Below are positions 51,248-60,081 of a DNA stretch of 64,000 nt, piece by piece. The notes beneath the pieces are model-generated. The model searched no databases and was not told the DNA's origin. It was given only the letters and a program-made list of their open reading frames with translations. Source of the stretch: CF-39 sp035651155 (GTDB lineage Bacteria > Chloroflexota > Limnocylindria > P2-11E). A program made the position numbers and the translations under genes. Within the stretch, counting starts at the first letter, position 1; each line of letters starts with the position of its first letter. The stretch covers positions 248,001-312,000 of the forward strand of contig DASRGG010000021.1 of NCBI GenBank assembly GCA_035651155.1, given 5' to 3'.

Positions 51248-52678
51248 ATGAGTGACGACACGCACGCGACGGGCTTCGCCGCGATCGGTTCCGAGTACCG
51301 CGCCCTCGACAAGGTCCCGGAGTCGGCGCGCGGCTTCAGCCTGTGGGATCAGGCCGTCCTCTGGTTCGGCGCAGCGAGCATCCCGGCGGCCTGGCTGTAC
51401 GGCGGGATCATGGCCGGCTGGACCGGCCTCGGCGGCGCCCTCGTGCTGATCCTCGTCGTGAGCCCGCTCGCGCTCCTGCCCTGGGCCGCCCTCGGATACA
51501 TCGCCGCACGCGTCGGCGGCGCGTCGGTGGCCATCGTGCGGCCGGCGTTCGGGCTGCGCGGATCGGCGGTGCCCGCCTCGTTCTATCTGGTCTTCGGCTT
51601 CGGCTGGGCCGCGGTGAACGTGTTCGTCGGCTCGATCGGCACGAGCTTCATCCTGAAGGGCATCTTCGGGACGCCGGCGCTCGGCGATCCGGGCTACCAG
51701 GGGCCGATGGCGCTCTCCATCCTCATCACCTGCGCCGTGCAGGGGACGTTCGCGGTGGCCGGGCACCGCGCGATCCGCGCCATGGAGTGGGTCGCGGTCG
51801 CCGGCCTCCTGCTCCTCGGGGCGTTCGAGACCTACCTCGCGCTCACCACCTGGGGCACGGCGGATCTCTTCGCCTGGCGGCCGCCGGCGGGGCTCACCAC
51901 CGCGGTGGGGCCCTTCAGCTACGCGATCACCGTCGCGCTGCTCGTCGATCTGCTCGTCGCGTACAACTGGACGTGGGAGTTCATCGGCGACTTCTCGCGC
52001 TTCGCGCGCACGCCGCGCGCCGGCTCCGCCGGCCCGTGGATCGGCGCGAACCTCGCCCAGACGTGGTGGTTCTTCGTCGGCGCGCTCGGCGTCGTGTTCC
52101 TCGCGGTCCAGACGGGGCAGTTCAACCCCGCGCTCTCCGATCCGTCTTCGGTCGCGACGCGGCTCGGCTTCGGATGGGTCGCGTACCTGGTCATCCTCTT
52201 CGCGACCGTCGCGACGAACGCCGGGAACATCTACGCCTCGGCCCTCGGCGTCTCGCAGCTGCTACCGCACTCGCGGGTCCCGATGCGCGGGCTGCTGCTG
52301 ATCTCGGCGCTGGTCGTCGTGCCGCTCAGCCTGCTTCCGCTCTTCGCCGCGGACCTGCTCGGCAGCTACATCTTCTTCCTCGACGCCGTCGGCGCCCTCG
52401 TGGTGCCGCTCTGGACGATCGCGCTCGTGGACCACTTCGTCGTCCGCCGCGGCGCGTATTCCAACGATCTGTTCCGCACGACCGGCGGCGCCTATTGGTA
52501 CCGAGGCGGCGTGCACTGGCCCGGGATCGCGAGCCTCGCGCTCGGGACCGTCCTCTACTGGGTCATCGCCTTCGGCTTCCCCGAGGTCCGCTCGGCGATC
52601 AGCGCGACGATCCCCACCATCGCCGTCGTGTCGCTGGTGTACTGGCTCACCGCGCGACGTTCGGAGGTCGACGCGTGA
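51248..52678 (+). CDS. NCS1-family nucleobase/cation symporter
   Basis: The product is 476 residues from ATG 51248 and has about twelve helices. Typical NCS1 features are the pre-helix RGFSLWDQAVLWFGAASIPAAWLYGG, the substrate region FGLRGSAVPASFYLVFGFGWAAVNVF and YNWTWEFIGDFSRFARTP. The C-terminal DHFVVRRGAYSNDLF is also as in purine/cytosine permeases. Substrates of the family include purines, cytosine, hydantoins and thiamine precursors. In-frame ATGs at 51212 and 51131 also exist; none has a strong ribosome site. It is divergent from trpB2, and its stop overlaps the bioY-like gene (GTGA). Confidence 0.85.
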   Translation: MSDDTHATGFAAIGSEYRALDKVPESARGFSLWDQAVLWFGAASIPAAWLYGGIMAGWTGLGGALVLILVVSPLALLPWAALGYIAARVGGASVAIVRPAFGLRGSAVPASFYLVFGFGWAAVNVFVGSIGTSFILKGIFGTPALGDPGYQGPMALSILITCAVQGTFAVAGHRAIRAMEWVAVAGLLLLGAFETYLALTTWGTADLFAWRPPAGLTTAVGPFSYAITVALLVDLLVAYNWTWEFIGDFSRFARTPRAGSAGPWIGANLAQTWWFFVGALGVVFLAVQTGQFNPALSDPSSVATRLGFGWVAYLVILFATVATNAGNIYASALGVSQLLPHSRVPMRGLLLISALVVVPLSLLPLFAADLLGSYIFFLDAVGALVVPLWTIALVDHFVVRRGAYSNDLFRTTGGAYWYRGGVHWPGIASLALGTVLYWVIAFGFPEVRSAISATIPTIAVVSLVYWLTARRSEVDA

Positions 52679-53247
52679 TCGACACGAGGACGCGGCCGAT
52701 CGCGATCGCTCTCGCGCCCGACGGGGTGCTCTCGCGTGCCGGCCTCGTCCTGGCCGGTTCGGCCCTCCTCGCGCTGTCCGCGCGTCTCGAGATCCCGCTG
52801 CCGTTCAGTCCCGTCCCGGTCACCGCCCAGACGCTCGCGGTCCTGGTCATCGGCGCGGCGCTGGGTGCCCGACTTGGTGCCGCGACCGTCACGCTCTATC
52901 TCGTCGAGGGGATCGCCGGACTGCCCGTGTACGCCGGTGGCGCCGCGGGACTGGCCCGACTCGGCGGCCCGACCGGCGGCTACCTCGTCGGGTTCGTCGC
53001 GGCCGCCGCGCTCGTCGGCTGGGCCGCGGAGCGCGGCTGGACGCGAACGATCGTCACGACGCTGCTCGCGATGCTCGCCGGCGAGGCGCTCATCTACGCG
53101 TTCGGGCTGGCGTGGCTCTCGCGCTTCCCGCTCTCCGTGAGCCCGCTCGAGGCGGGTCTCTTCCCGTTCATCCCCGGCGATGCGTACAAGATCGCGCTCG
53201 CTGTCGCGGTGCTCCCGCCGGTGACACGACTCGTGGCCCGTACGTGA
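52675..53247 (+). CDS. bioY: BioY-family biotin transporter substrate-binding subunit
   Basis: This 190-residue membrane protein has the BioY hallmark regions PLPFSPVPVTAQTLAVLVIGAALG and VEGIAGLPVYAGG...LGGPTGGYLVGFVAAA, then the C-terminal PFIPGDAYKIALA. BioY binds biotin as the S component of an ECF transporter and can work with a shared energy module; no ECF ATPase is nearby. Its GTG overlaps the stop of the NCS1 permease, so the two transporters are co-translated. That pairing hints that the NCS1 protein may move a related vitamin or precursor. Confidence 0.9.
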   Translation: MIDTRTRPIAIALAPDGVLSRAGLVLAGSALLALSARLEIPLPFSPVPVTAQTLAVLVIGAALGARLGAATVTLYLVEGIAGLPVYAGGAAGLARLGGPTGGYLVGFVAAAALVGWAAERGWTRTIVTTLLAMLAGEALIYAFGLAWLSRFPLSVSPLEAGLFPFIPGDAYKIALAVAVLPPVTRLVART

Positions 53248-53397
53248 GGTAACCGCGGCGGAGCTGGTACGAGCGGGCACGCGAGATGCCCGCCTCGCGA
53301 CAGGCCGTGACCACTCGGATGGAGTATCGACCTCGAACGTGGGCACCACGATCTAGCGGCGGATCGCGGAAAGGTCCTGCGCGACTGCGCGATCGGG

Positions 53398-53970
53398 TCA
53401 CGGCACGGCGGTCAGGTTCGTCTGGAACGGCTGGCCGTCCGCCGTCAAGAAGAACGCGAGGAACTTCGCGACGTCCGTGCCGTGGTTGAGCGCCTGGAGT
53501 GGCGTATTCGCGGGCACCTTGGCGGTCTGCCCCGCCGTGAGCAGGGCCTTTCCCGCCGCGCCCATGTTGACCTCGACCGAGCCCTCGATCACGACGACGA
53601 TCTCGAGTCCGCCGTGCTTGTGTGAGACGGTGCGACCACCGGGCTGGAGCGTGACGAGGCTCAGCGTCTCCATGTACTTCCCGGCCGGGAGCGCGGCTTC
53701 GTCGCCGAAGAATCCGAAGTGGACCGGCGCGGACTTGGTGGTGGTGACCTCGGAGAGCTTCGTGCTCGCCGACCCGACGCCGGCGAACGCGGGCGCCGGC
53801 GAGGCGCTGGCCGTCGCGGCGGCCGTGGGCGCCGGGGTCGAGGTCGCGGCGATGGTCGGCGCGGTGGTCGCCGGCGTGGTCGGGGACGGTGCGGTCGCGG
53901 CGCCGCCACAGGCCGTGGCGACAAGCGTGGCCACGATGGCCGCCGCGGCGATGCGTGCTGCGCGGATCAT
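53398..53970 (-). CDS. Cupin-domain lipoprotein
   Basis: The 190-residue protein has a lipoprotein signal (AIVATLVATAC, Cys21) and an Ala/Pro/Thr-rich linker (about 25-62). A single cupin domain follows, with METLSLVTLQPGGRTVSHKHGGLEIVVVIEGSVEV and VPANTPLQALNHGTD. The HKH...E...H set would bind a metal. It is anchored outside the membrane; the ligand is unknown. Its ATG overlaps the stop of a small upstream gene (ATGA). The 150 bases after its stop (53248-53397) hold no recognisable gene. Confidence 0.8.
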   Translation of the reverse strand: MIRAARIAAAAIVATLVATACGGAATAPSPTTPATTAPTIAATSTPAPTAAATASASPAPAFAGVGSASTKLSEVTTTKSAPVHFGFFGDEAALPAGKYMETLSLVTLQPGGRTVSHKHGGLEIVVVIEGSVEVNMGAAGKALLTAGQTAKVPANTPLQALNHGTDVAKFLAFFLTADGQPFQTNLTAVP

Positions 53971-54161
53971 GGGTCTGCCTCCTCCGTGTTCTGCGGCGAC
54001 ACGTCCGCTGTGGACCAGCGCTCGATGATCCGCGCCATCTCGGGCAGGCTCGCGAAGGACGCACGCTCCCCCGTAGCGACGGAGGTGACGGTGCCTTCGG
54101 AGGTGCCGGGACGGCCGGACTCGAGTCGAACGAGAAACGAGCTCGCGGGCCGCCGCGTCAT
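53967..54161 (-). CDS. Small conserved-looking protein upstream of the cupin gene
   Basis: The frame encodes 64 residues with a compact beta-rich core (SSFLVRLESGRPGTSEGTVTSVATGERASFASL) followed by a helix (PEMARIIERWST). The pattern, a short strand-turn-strand module with ATGERASF and a final helix, is common in small uncharacterised bacterial proteins, but I cannot name a family. Its stop overlaps the cupin lipoprotein start by 4 bases, so the two are co-translated. Confidence 0.6.
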   Translation of the reverse strand: MTRRPASSFLVRLESGRPGTSEGTVTSVATGERASFASLPEMARIIERWSTADVSPQNTEEADP

Positions 54162-54211
54162 GAAGGCAGCATCGGCTCAGGCCGTGAGCGCGGCGTGGAA
54201 CGCGGCGTGAA

Positions 54212-57200
54212 TCAGCCGTGGATCCGCGCGAGGATGGCGAGATCGCGCTCGAAGCGGTCCCGGAGGAGCGCGCTACCGGTCTGGCGAAGGAGCGCGCGGG
54301 CTCGCGCGGTCTCCTCGTCGGCCTCAGCGGAGCGACCGGCCCGGAGAAAGGCGAGGGCGCGAATCTGCGTGGGGCGCGCGGTCGTACGAGCGTCGCCATT
54401 CTGGGGAGCCGCCGCCAGCTCGTCCGCGAGCCGCAGCGCGTCGCCGACATCCCCGCGGAATACGGCGTGACGACCCGCGACGAGCTGCCACCCGGCGTCA
54501 CAGGTCCGGCACGTCGGGCGCAGCGCCTCGAGCAGCGCACGCGGCGGCAGGCGACCGCTCGCGAGGAGCGCGTCCACCGCGGAGATCCCGTAATCGCCGT
54601 GGACCGGCCGCCCGGCGCGGGCGCGCGCCGCCGACAGGAGCTCCTCGGCGAGGGCGACGGCACGATGCTCCCGGTCGGAGAACGCGAGCGCGATCGCGAG
54701 CTCCCCGAGCAGGGTCGGAGGTCCGGAGAGATCCAGCCTCGCGATATCGCCCCGTATCTCGTCGGCCACCTCGACCGCCTCCGCGTAGCGACCGAGCGTG
54801 AGCAGCGCGTCGGTCATGTCCTCACCCGCCTTGAGCTCCGCGCGCAGGCTGCCGATCCGGCGTGCGGTCTCGAGCTCTCGACGCGCGACCACGAGCGCGG
54901 TCGCACCATCCCCCATGCGGATGAGAGCCGGTCCGGCGATCTCGTACAGGGCGCAGGTCTGCTCGTCGTCGCCGAGACGCGCGGCCAGCCGCTCGAGGTC
55001 GTCGCGTGAGATCCCGGCGAGCGCGTCACCCGCGAGCCATCGAGCTCGGACGATGACGTGGAGGGCCTCGGCCTCGATCCGCGGAAGCTCGAGCGCGCGA
55101 CCGAGCTCGCGCGCCTCCTCGGCTGAGGCGCGCGCGGCGGAGGCGTCGCCGTCGACGTAGCGGACCCATGCGAGCCCGAGCAGCGCCTCGGCGAGCGCGG
55201 CGCTCGACCCACGGACCCGCTGGTGCTCGGTGGCGGCGATCGCGAGCTCGAGCGCGCGCGGATGGCGCTGATACCACTTCGCGGCGCGCGCGAGCCGCGC
55301 GGCGAGGGATGCGCGTTCGTCCGCGGCCTCGGGCGCGCAGGCCGCGATCGCCTCTTCGTACGCCGCCACCGCCGCCGCCGTCGCACCCCGCCGCGTCTCC
55401 GCGTCGCCGACGAGCGCGAGCAGGTGCGCGCGCCGTGGCGAGGTGGGCCCGAGCGCGGCCAGCGCCGCGCGGCAGGCGCGGGCGCTCTCGTCGTGCGCGA
55501 AGCGCGCCGCGGCCTCGCGCGCGCCCGCGAGCCAGTGGTCGACTGCGCGCGCCTGCTCTCCCGCCGCGGTGAGGTGGAAGGCGATGGCGGCGGGCGGACC
55601 CCCCAGGCCCTCGAGCGCGTCCGCGACGCGACGATGCATCGCCGCACGCGCGATGAACGAGATGTGCTGATAGGTCGCGTCGCGGATCAGCTCGTGCGCG
55701 AACGCGATCCCGCCCCCACGCGCATCGTCCTGGTCGCGCAGGAGCGCGGCGTCGAACGCCGGGCGGAGCTCGTCGGCGACGCTCAGCCCGTCGCGCCCGG
55801 CGACGGCCGCGAGAAGATCGAGCCTCGCGCGCGCCCCGATCGTCGAGGCGAGATCGAGAAGCCGGCGCGTTGCGTCCGGCAGCATTCCGATGCGCGCGAG
55901 GATCGTGTTCCGGACGTCCGGCGGTAGCTCGGGGGCGAGCGGCTCCGTTTCGGACGGGATCTCGCCGGGCCAGGTCCAGGTGTCGCCCTGGCGCACGAGA
56001 CGCCCCTGCGCGATCAGCGCGCGGAGCGCCTCGAGCGTGAACAGCGGATTGCCGCCGGCCCAGCGTGCGACGCGCGGCGCGAGCCAATCCACGTGCTCTC
56101 GGCGCACGCCGAATCGCGCGAGCAGCTCGGCGACCGCTTCCGGCGCGAGCGGCGCGAGCGTGACCAGGCGCAGCTCGCCGCGGCCGGCGAGTGATGCCGT
56201 GACAACGTCGAGCGTCGGCGCTGACCTCGGGCGCGCCGAAGCGACGACGGCGAGCCGGCGGCCACGGGCGGTGCGGGCGACGTAGTGAAAGAGATGCAGC
56301 GAGTCGTCGTCGGCGTGGTGCAGGTCGTCGAGCGTCAGCACCGTGGGCATCGCATCCGAGAGCCGGGCGAGCAAACGGGCGACAGCCTCGAACAGGCGCG
56401 TTCGCTGGAGCTCGGGCGTGGCGGCCCCGACGGCCTCGGCATCGCCGGCGTCCGGGAGCAGCGCGGCGAGGATCGACGGCCAGGGTGCCGGCAGCGCCGC
56501 GGCGTCCGCGGCCGATCCGCGCAGGGCATCGACCCAGAGCTGCAGCGCGAGCGTCCCCTCGGCGGACACGGTCCGCGCGCGCAGCACGCGCAGACCATGC
56601 CGCTCGGCGACGGCCGCGATCTCATCGAGGAGTCGCGACTTCCCCGCGCCGGCCTCGCCAACCAGCAACGCGGTCCCGCCGCGGCCATCGATCGCGTCCG
56701 AGACGAGGTCCACGACCTGCGCGTACTCCGCGCGACGGCCGATGAGCTCCGCCGGCGGCTCGAGCGACGGACGCGCGACCGCGGCTCTGGCCGCCGGTGC
56801 CGGGCCGCGCGAGAGCCCCGCGTAGACGGCCTTCGTCTCCGCGCTCGGATCGACGCCGAGCTCGTCGCGGAGCAGCGCGACGACACGCCGATAGTGGGCG
56901 GCCGCCGCCGCGAGGTCGCCGGCCGCGGCGAGCGCGCGGAGGATGAGACGGTGCGCCTCCTCGCGGTAGGGGTCTATCTCGATCGCGCGACGCGCCACGG
57001 CCGCGGCGCGATGCGGGTCATCGGCCAAGGAGCGCGCCGCGAGACGCTCCGCCGCGGAGGCGACCAGTCCGCGGAGGCGAACGCGCGCGGCTTCGGCGTG
57101 GGGCGCGTCGAGCTCGGCGCAGAGGTCACCGCGATAGAGGTCCAGCGCGCGCTCGAGGCTCGATTCATCGTCGGCCGCGACCGCACGCTCGAGCTCGCGC

Positions 57201-57484
57201 GAATCGACCGAAACGGCGTCGCCGAACGCCAGCGCGTCGGCCCGCGCCGCGAAGACCTCCGCGCCGATCGTGGCACGGATGCCGTGCAGCGCGTGACGCA
57301 TGCTCTCGCGACCGCGGTCTTCGTCGGCGTCGGGCCACAGCTGCGCGATGAGGTCGGCTCGCGAGCGGTGGCCGTGGATCGCCAGCAGCGCGACGAGCAC
57401 CCGCTGCTTCCGGGCAGGTAAGGTCCGCTCCTCACCATCGACGAGGACGCGGAACGGTCCGAGGATGCCGACCTCGATGCGCAA
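54212..57484 (-). CDS. BTAD/AfsR-like transcriptional regulator with STAND ATPase and TPR-like repeats
   Basis: This 1090-residue regulator has an N-terminal OmpR-type winged helix (IEVGILGPFRVLVDGEERTLPARKQRVLVALLAIHG, residues 3-38). A bacterial transcriptional activator domain follows to about 245 (EEAHRLILRALAAAGDLAAAAAHYRR). An ATPase module has Walker A VGEAGAGKSRLL (about 274) and Walker B VLTLDDLHHADDD. The last 500 residues are Ala/Arg-rich helices like TPR repeats. Such proteins switch on nearby genes when the ATPase senses a signal. Possible targets are the cupin operon or the divergent region. Its position at the end of a degraded stretch makes the target uncertain. Confidence 0.85.
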   Translation of the reverse strand: MRIEVGILGPFRVLVDGEERTLPARKQRVLVALLAIHGHRSRADLIAQLWPDADEDRGRESMRHALHGIRATIGAEVFAARADALAFGDAVSVDSRELERAVAADDESSLERALDLYRGDLCAELDAPHAEAARVRLRGLVASAAERLAARSLADDPHRAAAVARRAIEIDPYREEAHRLILRALAAAGDLAAAAAHYRRVVALLRDELGVDPSAETKAVYAGLSRGPAPAARAAVARPSLEPPAELIGRRAEYAQVVDLVSDAIDGRGGTALLVGEAGAGKSRLLDEIAAVAERHGLRVLRARTVSAEGTLALQLWVDALRGSAADAAALPAPWPSILAALLPDAGDAEAVGAATPELQRTRLFEAVARLLARLSDAMPTVLTLDDLHHADDDSLHLFHYVARTARGRRLAVVASARPRSAPTLDVVTASLAGRGELRLVTLAPLAPEAVAELLARFGVRREHVDWLAPRVARWAGGNPLFTLEALRALIAQGRLVRQGDTWTWPGEIPSETEPLAPELPPDVRNTILARIGMLPDATRRLLDLASTIGARARLDLLAAVAGRDGLSVADELRPAFDAALLRDQDDARGGGIAFAHELIRDATYQHISFIARAAMHRRVADALEGLGGPPAAIAFHLTAAGEQARAVDHWLAGAREAAARFAHDESARACRAALAALGPTSPRRAHLLALVGDAETRRGATAAAVAAYEEAIAACAPEAADERASLAARLARAAKWYQRHPRALELAIAATEHQRVRGSSAALAEALLGLAWVRYVDGDASAARASAEEARELGRALELPRIEAEALHVIVRARWLAGDALAGISRDDLERLAARLGDDEQTCALYEIAGPALIRMGDGATALVVARRELETARRIGSLRAELKAGEDMTDALLTLGRYAEAVEVADEIRGDIARLDLSGPPTLLGELAIALAFSDREHRAVALAEELLSAARARAGRPVHGDYGISAVDALLASGRLPPRALLEALRPTCRTCDAGWQLVAGRHAVFRGDVGDALRLADELAAAPQNGDARTTARPTQIRALAFLRAGRSAEADEETARARALLRQTGSALLRDRFERDLAILARIHG

Positions 57485-57527
57485 CGCGGAGCGATCGTAG
57501 GTCCCGCGCGTGCGCTGGCCAACGTTC

Positions 57528-57726
57528 CTAGCGTGCCGCTCTGTGGCGCAGCAGCCCCGCGGGCACGCCGGCGAAGATGGCGTACGGCGACACGTTCGTG
57601 TCGCGCGTGGCCACCGAGCCAGCCCCGATGATCGCGCCCCTCGCCCACGGTGACGCCGGGCGGCAGCACCGCGTTCACGAGGAAGGTCATCCTGACCGAC
57701 GGAAACGGCAGGAGGTCCCTATTCAC
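57528..57726 (-). pseudogene. Hexapeptide-repeat acetyltransferase C-terminus, frameshifted
   Basis: The first frame reads MTFLVNAVLPPGVTVGEG, and a second frame continues IIGAGSVATRDTNVSPYAIF, then AGVPAGLLRHRAAR and a TAG. Joined, this is the last coils and tail of a WbbJ/LbetaH acyltransferase. The frames are separated by one extra G near 57644, in a GAGGGG run, and the N-terminal two-thirds of the gene is absent. It is a decayed fragment next to the large regulator gene. Confidence 0.75.
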
Positions 57727-57738
57727 GGGGCGCAGCCT

Positions 57739-57978
57739 TCACGTTGGGCTGACACGGTAGCGACGAGGATTCGATCCCGGCCGGACCGCCGTCGCGGCGC
57801 GCACGGCATCGAGGCGAGAAACGAACACCTCGGACACCACAATGCTTACACCGACCGTCCCGGGCACGAACGTGGCCATGACCCTCACGCCGCTGCCCGA
57901 CGCACGAAGCCGTCGCGCGATGCGATCGGCTTCGGCACGCGAGCCCCGGAACACGCCTATGCCGCGATCGACCGGCAT
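57739..57978 (-). CDS. Hypothetical protein
   Basis: This 79-residue frame shows a regular strand-helix-strand pattern (GIGVFRGSRAEADRIARRLRA, then GVRVMATFVPGTVGVSIVVSEVFVS). It could be a small alpha/beta domain of the kind that occurs in pairs. No family was recognised and no clear ribosome site is seen. The remainder of 57979-58180 shows no gene. Confidence 0.35.
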   Translation of the reverse strand: MPVDRGIGVFRGSRAEADRIARRLRASGSGVRVMATFVPGTVGVSIVVSEVFVSRLDAVRAATAVRPGSNPRRYRVSPT

Positions 57979-58180
57979 TTGCGGATGTCTCCCTCATTCG
58001 CGAGCGGCCCGGGCCGTCCATCTGTCGACGGCGGCTCGCTCGTCGACGATGTGCAAGCCGTCCTGAAACGAGCGAAGGCTCTTGGCACGACGATTACCGG
58101 CCCATGATCGGTGACGCACGCGAAGGACGCGGTCCTGCCTCATCCTGCCCCTGTGGCGTCGCTGTTTGTAGCATCCGTTG

Positions 58181-59215
58181 ATGGCCATAAGCCGACCCGC
58201 CCTCGAGTCCGCCCTCGCGCAGCTTCCGTACATCCCGCTGGCGCACCTCCCGACCCCGCTCGAGGCCACAGCGCGGCTCGGCAGCGCGATCGATGTCCCG
58301 CGGCTGCACGTGAAGCGTGACGATCTGACGGGCCTCGCGATGGGCGGGAACAAGACGAGGCAGCTCGAGTACTTGCTCGGGGCCGCCGTCGCTTCGGGCG
58401 CCACCGCCGTGATCACGGGCGCGGGCGCGGAGTCCAACCATTGCCGCCAGCTTGCCGCGGGATGTGCGCGACTTGGCCTGCGAGCCTGCCTGATCCTTCG
58501 TGGGGAGCCGACTCCCACCCCCGAGGGGAATCTGCTACTCGACACGCTTCTCGGCGCGGAGTCGCGATACATCCCGGCGGACCGCTTCTACGAGGGCTTC
58601 GCGGCAGCCGCCGAGGCTTGGGCGCGGGAGTTGCGCGCCGAAGGGCACACGCCGTATCTCATCGACACGCTCGGTTACGATTCCCCCTCTCTGGCGATCG
58701 CCGCCCTCGGCTACGTGCGAGCGGCTCTCGAGCTCGAGGCGCAGTTCGAGGTCGTTCGCTGGCGCCCGGCGTCGGTCTACTTCTGCTCGGGCGCCGCAAC
58801 GCAAGCCGGCCTCCTCGTCGCGTCGGCTGCGCTGGATCTGCCGTACGAGCTCGTCGGCGTCTCCGCGAGCCCGTTCATCCCGAAAAAGCAAGAGGTCATC
58901 GCGAAGGTCGCGACGCGGACCGCGTCGCTCCTCGGACTGAGCATCGCGATCGATCCTCAGGGCGTGACCAACCTCGACGCGTATATCGGTCCGGGATACG
59001 GTGTGACGACACCAGCGTCGCGGGCCGCGCTCGTCCTCGCTGCTCGGACCGAGGGCCTTCTCCTCGATCCGACCTACACGGCAAAGGCCCTGGCCGCCCT
59101 CATCGATCGGCGCCGGCGCGGCCTCGTCGGCAAGAGCGACGACGTGCTGTTCCTCCACACGGGCGGGACCCCGAACCTCTTCCTGTCGCGAAATGCGGCC
59201 CTCGCAGCCTCCTAG
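58181..59215 (+). CDS. D-cysteine desulfhydrase/ACC deaminase-family PLP enzyme
   Basis: The 344-residue protein is of PLP fold type II. It has LPTPLEATARLGSAIDVPRLHVKRDDLTGLAMGGNKTRQLEYLL, with the PLP lysine in GGNKTRQLE (about residue 52), and GAGAESNHCRQLAAGCARLG. The phosphate loop is YFCSGAATQAGLLV, and LDPTYTAKALAAL and FLHTGGTPNLF come late. Family members release ammonia and sulfide from D-cysteine, open ACC, or act on related amino acids; the sequence alone does not decide. ATG 58181 follows an alternative TTG at 58178. It converges with the DppC-type permease gene, their ends overlapping by 4 bases. Confidence 0.82.
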   Translation: MAISRPALESALAQLPYIPLAHLPTPLEATARLGSAIDVPRLHVKRDDLTGLAMGGNKTRQLEYLLGAAVASGATAVITGAGAESNHCRQLAAGCARLGLRACLILRGEPTPTPEGNLLLDTLLGAESRYIPADRFYEGFAAAAEAWARELRAEGHTPYLIDTLGYDSPSLAIAALGYVRAALELEAQFEVVRWRPASVYFCSGAATQAGLLVASAALDLPYELVGVSASPFIPKKQEVIAKVATRTASLLGLSIAIDPQGVTNLDAYIGPGYGVTTPASRAALVLAARTEGLLLDPTYTAKALAALIDRRRRGLVGKSDDVLFLHTGGTPNLFLSRNAALAAS

Positions 59216-60081
59216 CGCGTGACTCTCGTCCGCGGATCGAGCGCGTCGCGCAGACCATCGCCGACGAGGTTGAACGCCACCACGACCGTGACGATCGCGG
59301 CGCCGGGGACGATGCTGATGTGTGGCGCCGTTCCGAGCCACTGCTGGGCCGCGTTGAGCATCGCGCCCCACTCCGGCTCCGGTGGCTGCGCGCCGAAGCC
59401 GAGGAACGACAGCGACGCCAGCCGGATGATGGCGGAGCCGATCTGAAGGCTCGAGTAGACGATGATGGGCGCGATCGTGTTCGGTAGCACATGTCGCAGC
59501 GCGACCCGCACGGGTGTAGCGCCGACCGCGACCGCCGCCCGTACGAATTCCTGTTCTCGGACGGTCAGCGTCTGCCCGCGGGTCAATCGCGCGTATCCGG
59601 GCACGTCCGCGATCGCGACGGCGGCGATCGCGCTCAGGAGTCCCGGGCCGATGAAGACGACCGCGAGGATCGCGAGGACGATCGACGGAAATGCGAGCAT
59701 GCCGTCCGCGATCCTCATGAGGACGTTGTCGACGCGACGATGCGCGCTTCCGGAGAGCAGCCCGGCCCCGACTCCGAGGATGCCGGCCGCCGCGACGGCC
59801 GCTACCGCGCCGCCCACGGTGACGCGCGCACCGTAGAGGACGCGGCTCAGCTCGTCGCGCCCGACCTCATCGAGCCCGAGCACGTGCTCCGTGGACGGGC
59901 CTTGCCCGCGCAAGCGGATCTGCTGTTCGACCGGGTCGTACGGGGACACGATCGGCGCGAGCGCCGCGAGAGCGACGACCGCAACGATCACGACGAGGCC
60001 GAGGAGCGCGCCCCGATCACCCCGAAACCGCTCCACGGCGTCGCGGATGACGCCGCGCGCGCGCGGCGGCCGCACCCTCAC
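59212..60081 (-). CDS. ABC transporter permease, DppC type (second system)
   Basis: This 289-residue permease starts at GTG 60081, overlapping the preceding permease stop (GTGA). It has ALAPIVSPYDPVEQQIRLRGQGPS, HVLGLDEVGRDELSRVLYGARV and the EAA loop EFVRAAVAVGATPVRVALRHVLPNT. The ending is ASLSFLGFGAQPPEPEWGAML. An extension to 60174 would lie inside the neighbouring gene. It works with the DppB-type permease and binding protein encoded upstream; no ATPase gene follows. Confidence 0.88.
   Translation of the reverse strand: MRVRPPRARGVIRDAVERFRGDRGALLGLVVIVAVVALAALAPIVSPYDPVEQQIRLRGQGPSTEHVLGLDEVGRDELSRVLYGARVTVGGAVAAVAAAGILGVGAGLLSGSAHRRVDNVLMRIADGMLAFPSIVLAILAVVFIGPGLLSAIAAVAIADVPGYARLTRGQTLTVREQEFVRAAVAVGATPVRVALRHVLPNTIAPIIVYSSLQIGSAIIRLASLSFLGFGAQPPEPEWGAMLNAAQQWLGTAPHISIVPGAAIVTVVVAFNLVGDGLRDALDPRTRVTR

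Noticed and set aside
57577..58107. A 176-codon plus-strand frame over the acetyltransferase remnant
   Set aside because: Its sequence has no domain character, while the minus strand carries recognisable hexapeptide-repeat and small-domain sequence.
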